This document shows positions 44,937 through 54,235 of a DNA stretch of 64,000 nt, in pieces. The DNA is from CAVPDA01 sp963702495. GTDB lineage: Bacteria; Pseudomonadota; Gammaproteobacteria; Burkholderiales; Rhodocyclaceae. The notes under the pieces were generated by a model. That model saw only the letters and a list, made by a program, of their open reading frames with translations. It ran no database searches and was not told where the DNA came from. The first letter of the stretch is position 1; each line of letters begins with the position of its first letter. A program made the translations under genes and the position numbers. The stretch covers positions 1 to 64,000 of the forward strand of contig CAVPDA010000022.1 in the NCBI GenBank assembly GCA_963702495.1, written 5' to 3'.

Positions 44937-44969
44937 GAGCCGAATGCGTTAATAGCGCCCGTTCGGTTC
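44937..44969 (+). ncRNA. Group II intron domain V
   Basis: The 33-base sequence starts GAGCCGAATGCG and ends GCCCGTTCGGTTC. GAGCCGAA pairs with TTCGGTTC, and the catalytic AGC triad is present at positions 2-4. It begins 12 bases after the maturase stop codon. Confidence 0.85.
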
Positions 44970-45223
44970 GACGAGCGGGATGTGGAAACGGAGCTATGGT
45001 CAGGCTAGTGAGGCACCGCCCGACGAAAGAGGCGGCAACGGATATGCCAGACCTATGGCCACCGCGCCACATTCCGACTCTACCAGCTTTTGGGGCTTTT
45101 GTGGCATGGCCACGACGTAACCATATGATTTATATGGCGGTGACTGGTCGGAGCAAAATGTAGTGCCATAATAGTTTACGAGCAGCAGGAATTCGGCCCG
45201 TTTCCTGCTATGCTCGCCGCATC

Positions 45224-47038
45224 ATGTTCATCCGCCGCACCGCCACCCGCAATAGCGTCACCGGCGAGTCCTACCACAGCTTTCGCCTGGTGCGCAGCGA
45301 GCGCATCGGGCGCCAGGTGCGCCAGGTGACGCTGCTCAACCTGGGGCGCCATTTCGCGCTGCCCCAAGAGCAGTGGCCACAGCTGTGTGCGCGCATCGAA
45401 CAGTTGCTCAGCGGCCAGGCCACCCTGAGCGCCTCGGAATATTCCGAGGCGATTGAGGCGAGCGCACAGCACTACGCCGGGCGTCTGGTGGTGGGCGCGC
45501 CTGTGGCCGAGATGGCCAACGGTGTAGCTGCCCCCGAGTTTCACGAAGTCGATGTGAATTCGGTGGAAGACCGCCAGCCCCGCTCGGTGGGCGTGGAGCA
45601 TGTGGCCTTGGCGGCCATGGGCCAGTTTGGCTTTGCGCAGAAACTCGAAGCGCTGGGACTCAATGGCACAACTCGCGCCGCCGTGATCGGCAACGTGATC
45701 GCGCGCATGGCCAAGCCCGGCTCCGAGCTGGCAAGCTGGAAATGGCTGCAGCGCGAAAGCGCCCTGGGGGAGCTGATCGATGTCGACTTCGAGGCGATGG
45801 CGCTCACCCGCATGTACCGCGCCTCGGACGCTCTGGTCAAGCACCGGGCAGCGATCGAAGATCACCTGTTCGCGAGTGTGCGCAGCCTCTTCGCTCTCGA
45901 GGAAACGGTCACCCTATACGACCTGACAAATACTTACTTCGAAGGCCACTGCGCCGGCAATGCGAAAGCCACCCAGGGGCGCTCGAAGGAAAAGCGATCC
46001 GACTGTCCGCTGGTCACCTTGGCTTTGGTGCTCGATGGCAGTGGCTTTGTGCGCCGCTCGCGAGTGTTCGAGGGCAATGCCAGCGAAGCCAAGACGCTGG
46101 CGCAGATGCTCGGCGATCTGGGGGCGCCCAAGCAGGCGCTGGTGATCTGTGACGCGGGCATCGCCACCGAACAGAACATCGCTTGGCTGATCGACAACGC
46201 TTACCGCTATCTGGTGGTGAGCCGCCAGCAGCAGCGCCAGTTCGATGCCGAGCAGGCGATCGCCTTCGAAGCGGCGGGCGGCGAAACGATCCGGGCGCAC
46301 AAGGTGCTCAGCGGCGATGGCCGGGAGGTCCATCTGTATTGCCATTCCCCGGGCCGCGAGAAGAAGGAAGTGGCCATCGCCGGGCGCTTCGTCGAGCGCT
46401 TCGAGAAAGCCCTGGGCGCTCTTGCCGAAGGACTGACCAAGCCGCGCGGCCAGAAGGGCTATGACAAAGTGCTGGAGCGTATCGGCCGTCTGAAGCAGAA
46501 AAGCCACGGCATCGGCCAGCACTACGAGATCACGGTCCAAGCCGATGAATCCGGCAAGAAGGCCACTGCGATCAGCTGGCACAAGGGGCCCAAGCCCGGC
46601 TCCATGCTCACCGATCCGGGCGTGTATTGCCTGCGCACCAATGAGCTGAGCTGGGACGCCAAGACGCTGTGGCGTACCTACATGATGCTCACCGATCTGG
46701 AGGCGGTGTTTCGCACTCTCAAATCGGAGCTGGGCTTGCGCCCGGTGTATCACTGGAAGGAAGCGCGCACCGACGGCCACCTGTTCATCACCGTGCTCGC
46801 CTTCCAGTTCGTGCAGTTGCTGCGCACCCAGCTCAAGGCTTGCGGCATTCACGACAGCTGGAGCAGCCTGCGCGAGACGCTCACCATTCAGCGGCGCACC
46901 ACCACGAGCTTTCGTCAGCGTGACGGGCGAAGCCTGCACGTGCGCAAGAGCAGTGTGCCGGAGCCGGAGCTGCAGAAAATCTACACGGCATTGGGCCTGG
47001 ATGCCAAGCCGGGCGGGGTGAAAAAACTGGTGACTTGA
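45224..47038 (+). CDS. IS1634-family transposase
   Basis: A 604-residue transposase with the family's N-terminus (MFIRRTATRNSVTGESYHSF, LVRSERIGRQVRQVTLLNLG) and DDE core: VTLYDLTNTYFEG (first Asp), ALVICDAGIATEQNIAWL (second Asp), YRYLVVSRQQ, and MLTDLEAVFRTLKSELGLRP (catalytic Glu). The frame is open throughout, so the enzyme may be active even though the left end of its element is split by the intron. Confidence 0.92.
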   Translation: MFIRRTATRNSVTGESYHSFRLVRSERIGRQVRQVTLLNLGRHFALPQEQWPQLCARIEQLLSGQATLSASEYSEAIEASAQHYAGRLVVGAPVAEMANGVAAPEFHEVDVNSVEDRQPRSVGVEHVALAAMGQFGFAQKLEALGLNGTTRAAVIGNVIARMAKPGSELASWKWLQRESALGELIDVDFEAMALTRMYRASDALVKHRAAIEDHLFASVRSLFALEETVTLYDLTNTYFEGHCAGNAKATQGRSKEKRSDCPLVTLALVLDGSGFVRRSRVFEGNASEAKTLAQMLGDLGAPKQALVICDAGIATEQNIAWLIDNAYRYLVVSRQQQRQFDAEQAIAFEAAGGETIRAHKVLSGDGREVHLYCHSPGREKKEVAIAGRFVERFEKALGALAEGLTKPRGQKGYDKVLERIGRLKQKSHGIGQHYEITVQADESGKKATAISWHKGPKPGSMLTDPGVYCLRTNELSWDAKTLWRTYMMLTDLEAVFRTLKSELGLRPVYHWKEARTDGHLFITVLAFQFVQLLRTQLKACGIHDSWSSLRETLTIQRRTTTSFRQRDGRSLHVRKSSVPEPELQKIYTALGLDAKPGGVKKLVT

Positions 47039-47131
47039 CCGACATTACGCGCATGTAGTGCCACTCGCGTTTTTTACACCTTGCAACCCACTGTTCCTGC
47101 AAAAGATATTTCCTACGGTGACAAACCTGGG

Positions 47132-47619
47132 TTAAGGGCATGGACGTAGCAGCCGTGGGTGACGCCGCGGTACTTGAGTAGTTCTCGGTCACGCGTGAGG
47201 ATGATGCGACCCTCGCGTTCCGCGATGTCGGCAATCTCGCGGTCGCGGTAGTCGTTGCGGTACAGGGTGTCGAAGCCGGCCATGCGCAGCATGTGCGCCA
47301 AGCCACCGAGATGGGCGTCGGCGACGAAACGGGTCACACGCAGCGGCCGCTCGCGCAGGCGCAGCAGCGGCGTGATATCCAGGGCCTCGAAGCGGGGATA
47401 GACGGCCACGCGGTCGCCGTCCTGCAACAGGCGATCGAAGCCGACGGACTCGCCATTGACGAGGATCAGTTCGACCTCGGTGTGCGGCACGCCGAGCGCC
47501 TCGATCATGTGCTTGGTGGTGGCGGCCCGCGCGCACGGGGCGCTGAACTCCCGTCGGCGCCGTTCGGGCGCGAGAAAGTCGTTCAGTTCCTCATAGAAGC
47601 GAAAGCTCGCCGTCGCCAT
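47132..47619 (-). pseudogene. 5' part of a Mut7-C domain gene, split by a mobile element
   Basis: The first 160 residues are present. A ubiquitin-like N-terminal domain (FRFYEELNDFLAPERRRREF, VELILVNGESVGFDRLLQDG) is followed by the Mut7-C PIN-like RNase domain (FVADAHLGGLAHMLRMAGFD with the metal-binding Asp, IILTRDRELLKYRG). The frame then enters the IS terminal repeat and stops. The rest lies at 42804-43084. Confidence 0.9.
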
Positions 47620-47659
47620 CGTGTTTGCAACCCTATCGTGGCAAAGCGACGGACCCGGT

Positions 47660-48364
47660 TCAGGGACCCGGTGAAGCCCGCGTCAGCGGAACGAAGGCAA
47701 CCATGAGGACATCGCGGCTGCTGCAGGAACCATCCGTCAGTTTCTCGAGGACTTTCAGCATCTGCACGCAGCCGGGCAGGCCGACCGGAATGACGAGTCG
47801 GGCTCCCGGCTTCAACTGCCCGATCAAGGGTTGCGGGATGGTGGGCGCGGCCGCCGTTACGACGATGCCGTCAAACGGGGCATGTTCCTTCCAGCCGTGA
47901 TAGCCATCGGCATGCCGCACCGTCACGTTGTCATAGCCCATACGCGCCAGGCGCTCGCCCGCTGCCTGCGCCAGTGCCGCTACGATCTCGACGCTATAGA
48001 CCTGCCCCACCAGTTGCGCCAGCACCGCCGCCTGGTAGCCGGAACCGGTCCCCACTTCGAGGATGGTGCTGTCCGGCCGCGGTTCGAGCAGGTCGGTCAT
48101 CAGGGCCACGATGTAGGGCTGCGAGATGGTCTGGCCATGGCCGATCGGCACCGGGCCATTGTGGAAGGCGAGGACGCGGTGGGATTCGGGGACGAACCGC
48201 TCGCGCGGCACCTTCGCCATGGCGGCCATGCCCCGCTCCTGGAGCGCCTCCTTGCCGATTTCGCGCCGGGTGAGCGCGACCTCCTCCTCGATGTCTCGCA
48301 GCATGGCTGCGCGATCCTCCATGGCTTCCCACGCGAATCGGGTTTCGCGGTCAGCAGGTGACAT
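47660..48364 (-). CDS. pcm: Protein-L-isoaspartate O-methyltransferase
   Basis: A 234-residue protein that repairs isoaspartyl residues in aged proteins with SAM. The family landmarks are MAKVPRERFVPE, GHGQTISQPYIVALMTDLLE, the SAM-binding ILEVGTGSGYQAAVLAQL, VYSVEI and FDGIVVTAAAPTIPQPLIGQL. Full length and intact. It lies 40 bases upstream of the split Mut7-C gene on the same strand, suggesting a former operon. Confidence 0.93.
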   Translation of the reverse strand: MSPADRETRFAWEAMEDRAAMLRDIEEEVALTRREIGKEALQERGMAAMAKVPRERFVPESHRVLAFHNGPVPIGHGQTISQPYIVALMTDLLEPRPDSTILEVGTGSGYQAAVLAQLVGQVYSVEIVAALAQAAGERLARMGYDNVTVRHADGYHGWKEHAPFDGIVVTAAAPTIPQPLIGQLKPGARLVIPVGLPGCVQMLKVLEKLTDGSCSSRDVLMVAFVPLTRASPGP

Positions 48365-48501
48365 GAAACAGTCCGATCACTTGCCCCTGCGCCTCAATCG
48401 GGGCGGATAAGGAGGTAGGTTGAACAGCCGGCCGCGGCCGGCAATTGCCAGTCGATCATGACTCGGGTGTATGGAGCTATCGCCGTTCTTCCCTCGTCCC
48501 T

Positions 48502-49230
48502 TCACGCATCCAACTCCGGATAGTGGCGGAAGATGTCTTCCTGGTTGAAGGGCAAACGCCGTGGCGAGGCCACATAGGCTTGGATGCGCCGCCGCGCGAA
48601 GACCTTGTCGTGAAGCGCCCGTAGTCGAGGACACGAGTGCAGGTGCTTGCGGCTCGCGCGCGGGAAAGCATAGCCCAGCCCGGCGATCACCTGGGCCAGC
48701 GAAAGATCGACGTAGGTGAGTGAGCCGCCCACCATCCAGGCGTCGCCCTCCGGGTTGTGCTCCAGCACGCGCTCGAAGTAGTGCAGGAACTTCGGCAAGC
48801 GTGTTGACACGAAGTCGGCGGCGCGCCGCCTCGCTTCGGGCTGCTGCTGCTCGTAGTACAAGCCGCTGCCGATCGGATGGTGGGTGTCGTGGACTTCCGT
48901 GACCAGATCGGCGATGGTGAGTTGAAGCTGGTGGGCCCAGCGTCTTGGGGCCGTACCGGCCGGTGCCAGGCCCAGACGCGGGCCGAGATACTGCAGAATG
49001 TTGGCCGTCTGCCCGATCAACTGGCGTCCGGCCTTGAGAAACGGCGGCGCAAAAGGCAGGAAGACGACATCCGGACCTTCCAGGAACCGCATGATGGCAG
49101 GAACACCTCCGCCCTCCGCGTCCGGCTTGAGTGCGATGTCGACGTACTCGGCGCCGCCTTCCTCGAGGGCGAGGCGCACGAATTCGCCGCGCCCCTGGAT
49201 GCCGGGCCAATAGTAGAGTTCGTAGTTCAT
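48502..49230 (-). CDS. Glutathione S-transferase family protein
   Basis: A 242-residue protein. It has a thioredoxin-fold N-terminus (MNYELYYWPGIQGRGEFVRL, where Y6 or Y7 would be the catalytic tyrosine), the QTANILQYLG segment for the glutathione gamma-glutamyl group, and an all-helical C-terminal domain (LTIADLVTEVHDTHHP, LTYVDLSLAQVIAGLGYAFP). The ATG at 49230 begins at the conserved first strand; the open frame extends upstream but without family features. Confidence 0.88.
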   Translation of the reverse strand: MNYELYYWPGIQGRGEFVRLALEEGGAEYVDIALKPDAEGGGVPAIMRFLEGPDVVFLPFAPPFLKAGRQLIGQTANILQYLGPRLGLAPAGTAPRRWAHQLQLTIADLVTEVHDTHHPIGSGLYYEQQQPEARRRAADFVSTRLPKFLHYFERVLEHNPEGDAWMVGGSLTYVDLSLAQVIAGLGYAFPRASRKHLHSCPRLRALHDKVFARRRIQAYVASPRRLPFNQEDIFRHYPELDA

Positions 49231-50000
49231 GGCGTTTTCCCAAATCCTGTGCTGGCGCCCGCGCCGGGATCTGAAGATTGCCGTCGGCCGCAGATCCTTC
49301 AGCGGGGAGCGGCTTCGAGGCAGCACTCGCCCGTACTATACCCATGGCTTGAGCACCGCGTGGAAGCCGCGCGCCCTGGGGCGCTTCGCCGCCACAGCAC
49401 ACGACTGGCTTGGAATGGGGTCGCTGACCGTCCGGTGTTGGCGGGCTTCCGCCGATTAGGGACCGTGCCGTTCGCGCTCCTGAACCGGCGTTCAGCCGTA
49501 TCCAAATTGGACCCGTTTTGCAGCGGGGCATCCACCGATTTTCCGTCGCTCTCCTGCGACGGTGTCGCAGCGCGGATGGAGCGAATTGTGAGCGCCGCCC
49601 GGGCAGCCTCGATGGCGCGCTGGCGCATGCTGAGCGGGCACGGTCGACGCTTCGGAACCCCAGCCGCTTCCGATCGTCGCCCCGTACTCGGTTGCCACCG
49701 GCGACAAGTGCTTGGTCTGACGGCCTGTGACCGCGAGGACGTGCCGAAGGCGCCGCCGAGGCTGCCGTGGCGAACCCGCGCAACGCCCGCCCTGCCGAAT
49801 CTCCGACCTGCCCCGCCCAACGACGGAGGTTTCAATACCCGGATTGCGCGAGGTTCCCTCAGTTCGCTCCAGGCTCACCCAAGACGCAATGCGTTCCCGG
49901 ACAACCCCGGCGGCTCGATCGCGAATGCGCCGGACACGGCGGACGATGAACCCAGAGCGCCCTGCGACGACCGCTTACCCACCACCCAGCCGATGCGATG
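49231..50000. other. Stretch without a recognisable gene
   Basis: About 770 bases. Open frames on both strands lack motifs and start signals. Confidence 0.5.
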
Positions 50001-50201
50001 TCACGGCACAAGCGGATCGAACAATCGGTCGCTCGCGCTCGTGTCGGCAATGAACACAACGTTCGCGGCGATATGATGCGGCGTGTAGATGGTCGTTCGG
50101 ATGAGCCAACCCCTTCCCGGCACCACAGCCTGCTCAGTCATCGTGCGGATATGGGTGGTGTCGTCAAATGCATCCTCGACCTGGTCGTATTCGAGTTTCA
50201 T
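50001..50201 (-). CDS. Small hypothetical protein
   Basis: A 66-residue protein, starting MKLEYDQVEDAFDDTTHIRT and ending DRLFDPLVP, with a good GGAGA ribosome binding site seven bases before the ATG at 50201. The composition is natural, acidic at the N-terminus, with a hydrophobic strand YTPHHIAANVVFIAD near the end. No family recognised. Confidence 0.55.
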   Translation of the reverse strand: MKLEYDQVEDAFDDTTHIRTMTEQAVVPGRGWLIRTTIYTPHHIAANVVFIADTSASDRLFDPLVP

Positions 50202-51122
50202 TGTCCAATCTCCTGGTGGATCGTGGCGCACCGCTGCGCGATGCCGAACGTGGCCCACTGCGCCGCGGCTGCCTGCGCTGCCGCAGAACGTAACAAGCCT
50301 GTGTTCGGCGCTCTCGGGCTACCCCCTCCGCAGTCGTGATTCATTATCCCACTTTCCATCTGCACATCGCGCGACGCGGGTGTGGCCCTTCGAATTCGTC
50401 AACCAAAGCGGGTGGTGGGTCGCGGCTCGGCCGCCGCCCGTCGTTTCGTGTTCAGCCGCCTGCGCGACTGATCGCCCCAGCCGGCAGAAAGCCGCCGGAG
50501 AACCCGCGGCTCTTTTCGTTCATGCCGCGGCACAGGAGCACAACTTCCCTGCCGGCCGCGACAGCCCCGATCCCAGGAGCTGACCCGCCACTCCGTCCAA
50601 CAGCGCAATGTTTTCCGACCGTGTCGGGTCCGCTATCGGGCGTTGTCACCGCAGATCGAAGGACGGCTTCTGGCGGGGGACCGGTCAGACGGCGCGATGA
50701 TTTCGCCGCTCCGTCTACGACCGCTCATGGCCGGCTCCGGCCTAATGACAACAGGGTGTCGGATCGTCGGACCACAATCGAACCGCAACGGTCCCCTGAC
50801 GAAGGTTGGACGCAACGTGCGCGCGGGGAGACAACAACATCGATAACCGCAGAAGAACTGAATGTAGGCCAGGCACGGGCCGAAGCGAACATGCCGGAAT
50901 GCGCTCGCCGGATTCCGTACGTCCCCTATCCCATACACGATCCTGCCGCGGCGCACGCACCCGGGTGCGCCGATCGTCTCGTTGAAGGATTCGTCGTTTG
51001 CCGTCCTGCGCCGTGGGCCCAACCGGGCATCCATGCGGACCAACGCCGAACGCCGTCAGCGAAGAGCGCGCAAGACAGTTCGCGGCCTGCGCGTGAGGCT
51101 CAGCTTTGCACTGAGCACGGGG
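50202..51122. other. Stretch without a recognisable gene
   Basis: About 920 bases with no persuasive coding or RNA signal. Confidence 0.5.
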
Positions 51123-51812
51123 CTATCGGCGTGTTCTAGCGACGAACTCCCAGGCCTGCCTCGATGCCGTCGCCCACACGGCCTGGCTTGAATCGAATGT
51201 CTCTCGGTTCCGGCCAAAGGCCACGTCAGCCCTCACCGCTTCGGCGACCTCGGCTGCCAACTGCGACAGAAGGCCACTGGTCGTAGCCTGCTCCAGAGCG
51301 CGGTCAGAACCGAAAAGAACCAGGACCTTCGGATAGTCGAACGCCCATACACCCTCGACGGACAGGACCTCGTGGTCTCCGGCACGAAGTCGGGGGGAAA
51401 GCGTTGCGACAAGCCGACCGAGCGCAGCCGCCCCATCGGGTGAGCAGCGCATCCGCCGTCTGCGGACCCACCACAGCCACGCGACGAGCAAAGTGACGCC
51501 TGCCGCGACTGCCGCTGCTAATGCTGTGAGAATGGAGACGATAGCGGGCCACCCAGCCATGGCGACCGCCGCCACCATCCCGATGACGACTACCGGGGCA
51601 ACGATCCGCCCGATCAGTGACGTGAGAAGCGACGCTGCACGGCTGCCTGGTGCAGTCCTTGCGCCTCGATGCGGCTGCCCGGGCTCAGCGCGACCCATGT
51701 GCTTCGACCAGCCATAGATGAAGCCGACAAGCAAAGCGCCGATGACGAGCACGAAGGCACCGGCTGCGATGATGTCCTCCCAGCTCACGTATGCGTTGTC
51801 CTCATCCGGCAA
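51123..51812 (-). CDS. Hypothetical membrane protein
   Basis: Three hydrophobic segments are visible: IIAAGAFVLVIGALLVGFIYG near the start, IVAPVVVIGMVAAVAMAGW, and ILTALAAAVAAGVTLLVAWLWW. A soluble C-terminal domain of about 110 residues follows (LGRLVATLSPRLRAGDHEVL, AFDYPKVLVLFGSDRAL). The open frame starts at a TTG inside an 8-base tandem repeat; GTG at 51788, with GAGGA about ten bases upstream, is the likelier start. No family recognised. Confidence 0.6.
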   Translation of the reverse strand: MPDEDNAYVSWEDIIAAGAFVLVIGALLVGFIYGWSKHMGRAEPGQPHRGARTAPGSRAASLLTSLIGRIVAPVVVIGMVAAVAMAGWPAIVSILTALAAAVAAGVTLLVAWLWWVRRRRMRCSPDGAAALGRLVATLSPRLRAGDHEVLSVEGVWAFDYPKVLVLFGSDRALEQATTSGLLSQLAAEVAEAVRADVAFGRNRETFDSSQAVWATASRQAWEFVARTRR

Positions 51813-51838
51813 TCAGGCAATCAGGCAATCAGGCAATC
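51808..51838. repeat. Tandem 8-base repeat at the start of the membrane protein gene
   Basis: GGCAATCA occurs three times in full plus a seven-base partial copy (51808-51838), directly at and upstream of the 5' end of the minus-strand membrane protein gene. The unit length is not a multiple of three. Confidence 0.85.
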
Positions 51839-52068
51839 GAGTCGGCATTCTTGAGCGACTGGGCGACCATTGCGCTCGTCTGCGAAATCCAATTGCGGAT
51901 TCGCCGCTGAAGCCGTTGGAGCGCGGTCGATACGCTCGGCGGCGAGCTTCCAGTACCGTTGTCCTCATTACCTTGCCCGAGTGTATCCTAGCGGTCATCG
52001 ACGGTGCGCGTGCGGCCGTGGGGATCACCGTCCCGGCCGGCCCCGTCCGTCACCTTCTCGGGTGCATC

Positions 52069-52452
52069 ATGAGCCGCAGCATTCTTGACGAAGCACACAT
52101 CCATCCGGCGATCCGCGACGCGATCGCCGGCAACCACGCGGATATCGTTCGGGAAGTGCAAGCTGCCATCGCGGCCCACGACGTGGTGGTGATCGGCATG
52201 GCGCAGAACCCGTTCCCGAAAAAGGCGTGCCGGGCGCTCGATGCCCAGCGCATCGCCTACACCTACCTCGAGTATGGCAGCTACCTCAACAACTGGCGTC
52301 GCCGCAATGCGCTCAAGATGTGGAGCGGATGGCCCACCTTTCCGATGGTGTTCGTGAAAGGGGTGCTGGTAGGCGGATCCAGCGACCTGGGCCGCCTGAT
52401 CGCAAGCGGAGAACTCGCCCGGATGCTCTCGGGAACAGCCAGCCCGGCATAG
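52069..52452 (+). CDS. Glutaredoxin-like protein
   Basis: A 127-residue protein of glutaredoxin fold: HDVVVIGMAQNPFPKKACRA at the active site, AYTYLEYGSYLNNWRRRNAL, the cis-proline region SGWPTFPMVFVKGVLVGGSSD, then LIASGELARML. The usual CxxC is replaced by NPFPKKAC, leaving a single displaced cysteine, as in a known subgroup of glutaredoxin-like proteins. Thiol chemistry, if any, would be monothiol. Confidence 0.8.
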   Translation: MSRSILDEAHIHPAIRDAIAGNHADIVREVQAAIAAHDVVVIGMAQNPFPKKACRALDAQRIAYTYLEYGSYLNNWRRRNALKMWSGWPTFPMVFVKGVLVGGSSDLGRLIASGELARMLSGTASPA

Positions 52453-52659
52453 CGCTTCGAAGTGCAGGTCGCCAGACCGAGGGGCAGGCTGCTGGCCCTG
52501 CGCTGCTTCTTCTGGGCGCCCACATAGCGGGTTGTCGCCGGTGAAGAGATAGCGCATTCTCGACGTCCACCTGCGCCGCAAGTCGGAACTTGGCTGGCGA
52601 AGGAGGGTCTTTCAGCGATCGAGGAAGTGTCATCCGCTTCGCCAACCGAGGAAATCCAC

Positions 52660-53118
52660 ATGAGATCATCACGCCGTTCATTTCTCGGACTTCTGGTTCT
52701 AGGCGCCATTGCACCTGCGGCCCTGGCGGGCAAGGAAAGCATACCGCTGGAAGTCTGGAAGGGACCGAGTTGCGAATGCTGCAATGACTGGATCAAGCAC
52801 GTGGAGGCAAACGGCTTTTCGGTCAAGAGCTACAACACGGGAAATCAGGAGGTACGCGCCCGCCTCGGTCTGCCGGTCCGATACGGTTCCTGCCACACGG
52901 CCCTGGTGGCAGGGTACGCCATCGAAGGGCATGTTCCGGCCAAGGAGATTCACCGCTTGTTGCGCGAGCGACCTGATGCGGTCGGACTGACGGTGCCGTC
53001 CATGCCGGTCGGGACGCCCGGCATGGACGGGCCAGAGTATCGCGGTCGGAAAGATCCCTACGATGTCCTGCTGGTACGCAAGGATGGCAGTGCCTCGGTG
53101 TTCCAGTCCTACCGGTAG
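52660..53118 (+). CDS. DUF411 exported metal-binding protein
   Basis: A 152-residue protein. The N-terminus has a twin-arginine signal (RRSFLGLLVLG, cleavage near ALAGK). The mature DUF411 domain has the metal-binding motif GPSCECCNDWIKHVEANGF, then RYGSCHTALVAGYAIEGHVP and VPSMPVGTPGMDG. Members are linked with copper and other metal handling in the periplasm. The gene stands alone, with no copper ATPase nearby. Confidence 0.9.
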   Translation: MRSSRRSFLGLLVLGAIAPAALAGKESIPLEVWKGPSCECCNDWIKHVEANGFSVKSYNTGNQEVRARLGLPVRYGSCHTALVAGYAIEGHVPAKEIHRLLRERPDAVGLTVPSMPVGTPGMDGPEYRGRKDPYDVLLVRKDGSASVFQSYR

Positions 53119-53457
53119 CTATTGGTTGGCGCTGCGAGCGCCAGTGTCGCCAATTCCGGCTGCAGTCGTCCGTCGTGCTGCTTCTATCGCAGCCATCGAG
53201 TTGTCTGAACCGTAGCGAGGAGCGCCGCGTCCTTTGCCTTTCGGCAAAAGGGGAAGGCGCCCGCCAAAGGGAGCCAGGACACATCCGCGGGCGCCGCTTG
53301 GCGTAATCGGAATCACCCTACGGTATGCCAGGAAAGCCCTCGCGTTGCCGCGCCACTTGGCTCGGCTGCGCGGATAACGCAGCGCCGACGCGTCGTCCCC
53401 AGCGATGTCTCGGTGTCACACCTTTGGCATTCATTGCTCGCGCCACAGGAGCCCACA

Positions 53458-53922
53458 ATGATCGTCCAACTCGACCACGCGATAGTCCCGGCCCGGGACA
53501 GACGAGCTGCTGCAGAGCTGCTCACCACCATCCTCGGCGTTCCTTGGACAGAGTCCGGCGTAGGGCCCTTTTGTCCAGTCTGCGTGAATGAAGGCTTGAC
53601 CCCCGACTTCGATCAAGCGGATGGTCCCTTTCCGACACAGCACTATTGTTTTCGTGTGAGCGAAGTCGAGATTGACGGTATCGTCGCAAGAATCAGGGCC
53701 AGTGGTATCGAGTACCGAAGCACCCCGCACGGTCCCGCGGACATGCAAATCAACACGCAGCACGCCGACCGAATCGTGTGCTGGAACGAGCCCGATGGGC
53801 ACATATGGGAGGCCCTGACCGTCAGCTACGCTCGCCAGCGTGATTCTGGCGAGCGTCACCTCGCGCCAGTGGATCTGTCACCAGGGCCGGTGGCGCCGCA
53901 AGGGAGCGCTCCCCGCAACTGA
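53458..53922 (+). CDS. VOC-family (glyoxalase/dioxygenase fold) protein
   Basis: A 154-residue protein with paired VOC modules: VQLDHAIVPARDRRAAAELL (first metal His), HYCFRVSEVEIDGIVARIRA, and WNEPDGHIWEAL (the final Glu is the usual metal ligand). Members range from glyoxalases to antibiotic resistance proteins; the substrate is unknown. Confidence 0.82.
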   Translation: MIVQLDHAIVPARDRRAAAELLTTILGVPWTESGVGPFCPVCVNEGLTPDFDQADGPFPTQHYCFRVSEVEIDGIVARIRASGIEYRSTPHGPADMQINTQHADRIVCWNEPDGHIWEALTVSYARQRDSGERHLAPVDLSPGPVAPQGSAPRN

Positions 53923-54235
53923 ACTAAGGTACATCAGACTGTCGTAGATTCTCAAGGATTGTTCGATGATGCCTGCCCTCACGCGCCGGCCTGCCATGAT
54001 TCGGCGAAACCAGTGGGCAGGCGTCGGACAATCCTTACGAGCTGCGGGAGATCACCAGGCTATCGCGAACTTCCGCTATCGGGGGTGTTGCTGTCGCTCG
54101 GATCACCCTGTTCGGCGACGGATGAATGGCTGGAGTTGGCCGATAGCGGTCGATGTCCAAGGCCCCGTCTAGCCGACATCGCGCAGCACTTTCCCCCAAG
54201 ATCGACGGTCGGCCAGAACGCCCTAGCCCTGCCCT
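53923..54235. other. Stretch without a recognisable gene
   Basis: A 313-base spacer before the IS4-type transposase; nothing recognised. Confidence 0.5.

Larger units (their letters stand above)
43096..45060 (+). ncRNA. Group II intron (ribozyme with maturase/reverse transcriptase)
   Basis: The 5' end GTGCGCC at 43096 is the group II 5' consensus (GUGYG). The 43.1-43.5 kb stretch is the structured 5' part of the ribozyme. The ORF follows in domain IV, then domain V at 44937-44969. The 3' end lies about 90 bases after domain V; it cannot be fixed exactly and is expected between 45055 and 45062. The total length of about 1.96 kb is normal. The 5' exon is the IS terminal repeat. Confidence 0.85.
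43085..47135 (+). mobile_element. IS1634-type element carrying a group II intron, inserted in the Mut7-C gene
   Basis: The insertion is bounded by TTAACCCAGGTTTGT (43081-43095) and its exact complement ACAAACCTGGGTTAA (47121-47135). One TTAA is the target; removing 43085-47135 restores the Mut7-C reading frame. The right part holds an IS1634-type transposase gene. The left part, beginning right after the 15-base repeat, is a group II intron. Without the intron the element would be about 2.1 kb, a reasonable size for this IS family. Confidence 0.85.

Noticed and set aside
51808..51838. The 8-base repeat as a CRISPR-like array
   Set aside because: Units are only eight bases and directly abutting, with no spacers. 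No CRISPR array or cas gene was found in the window.
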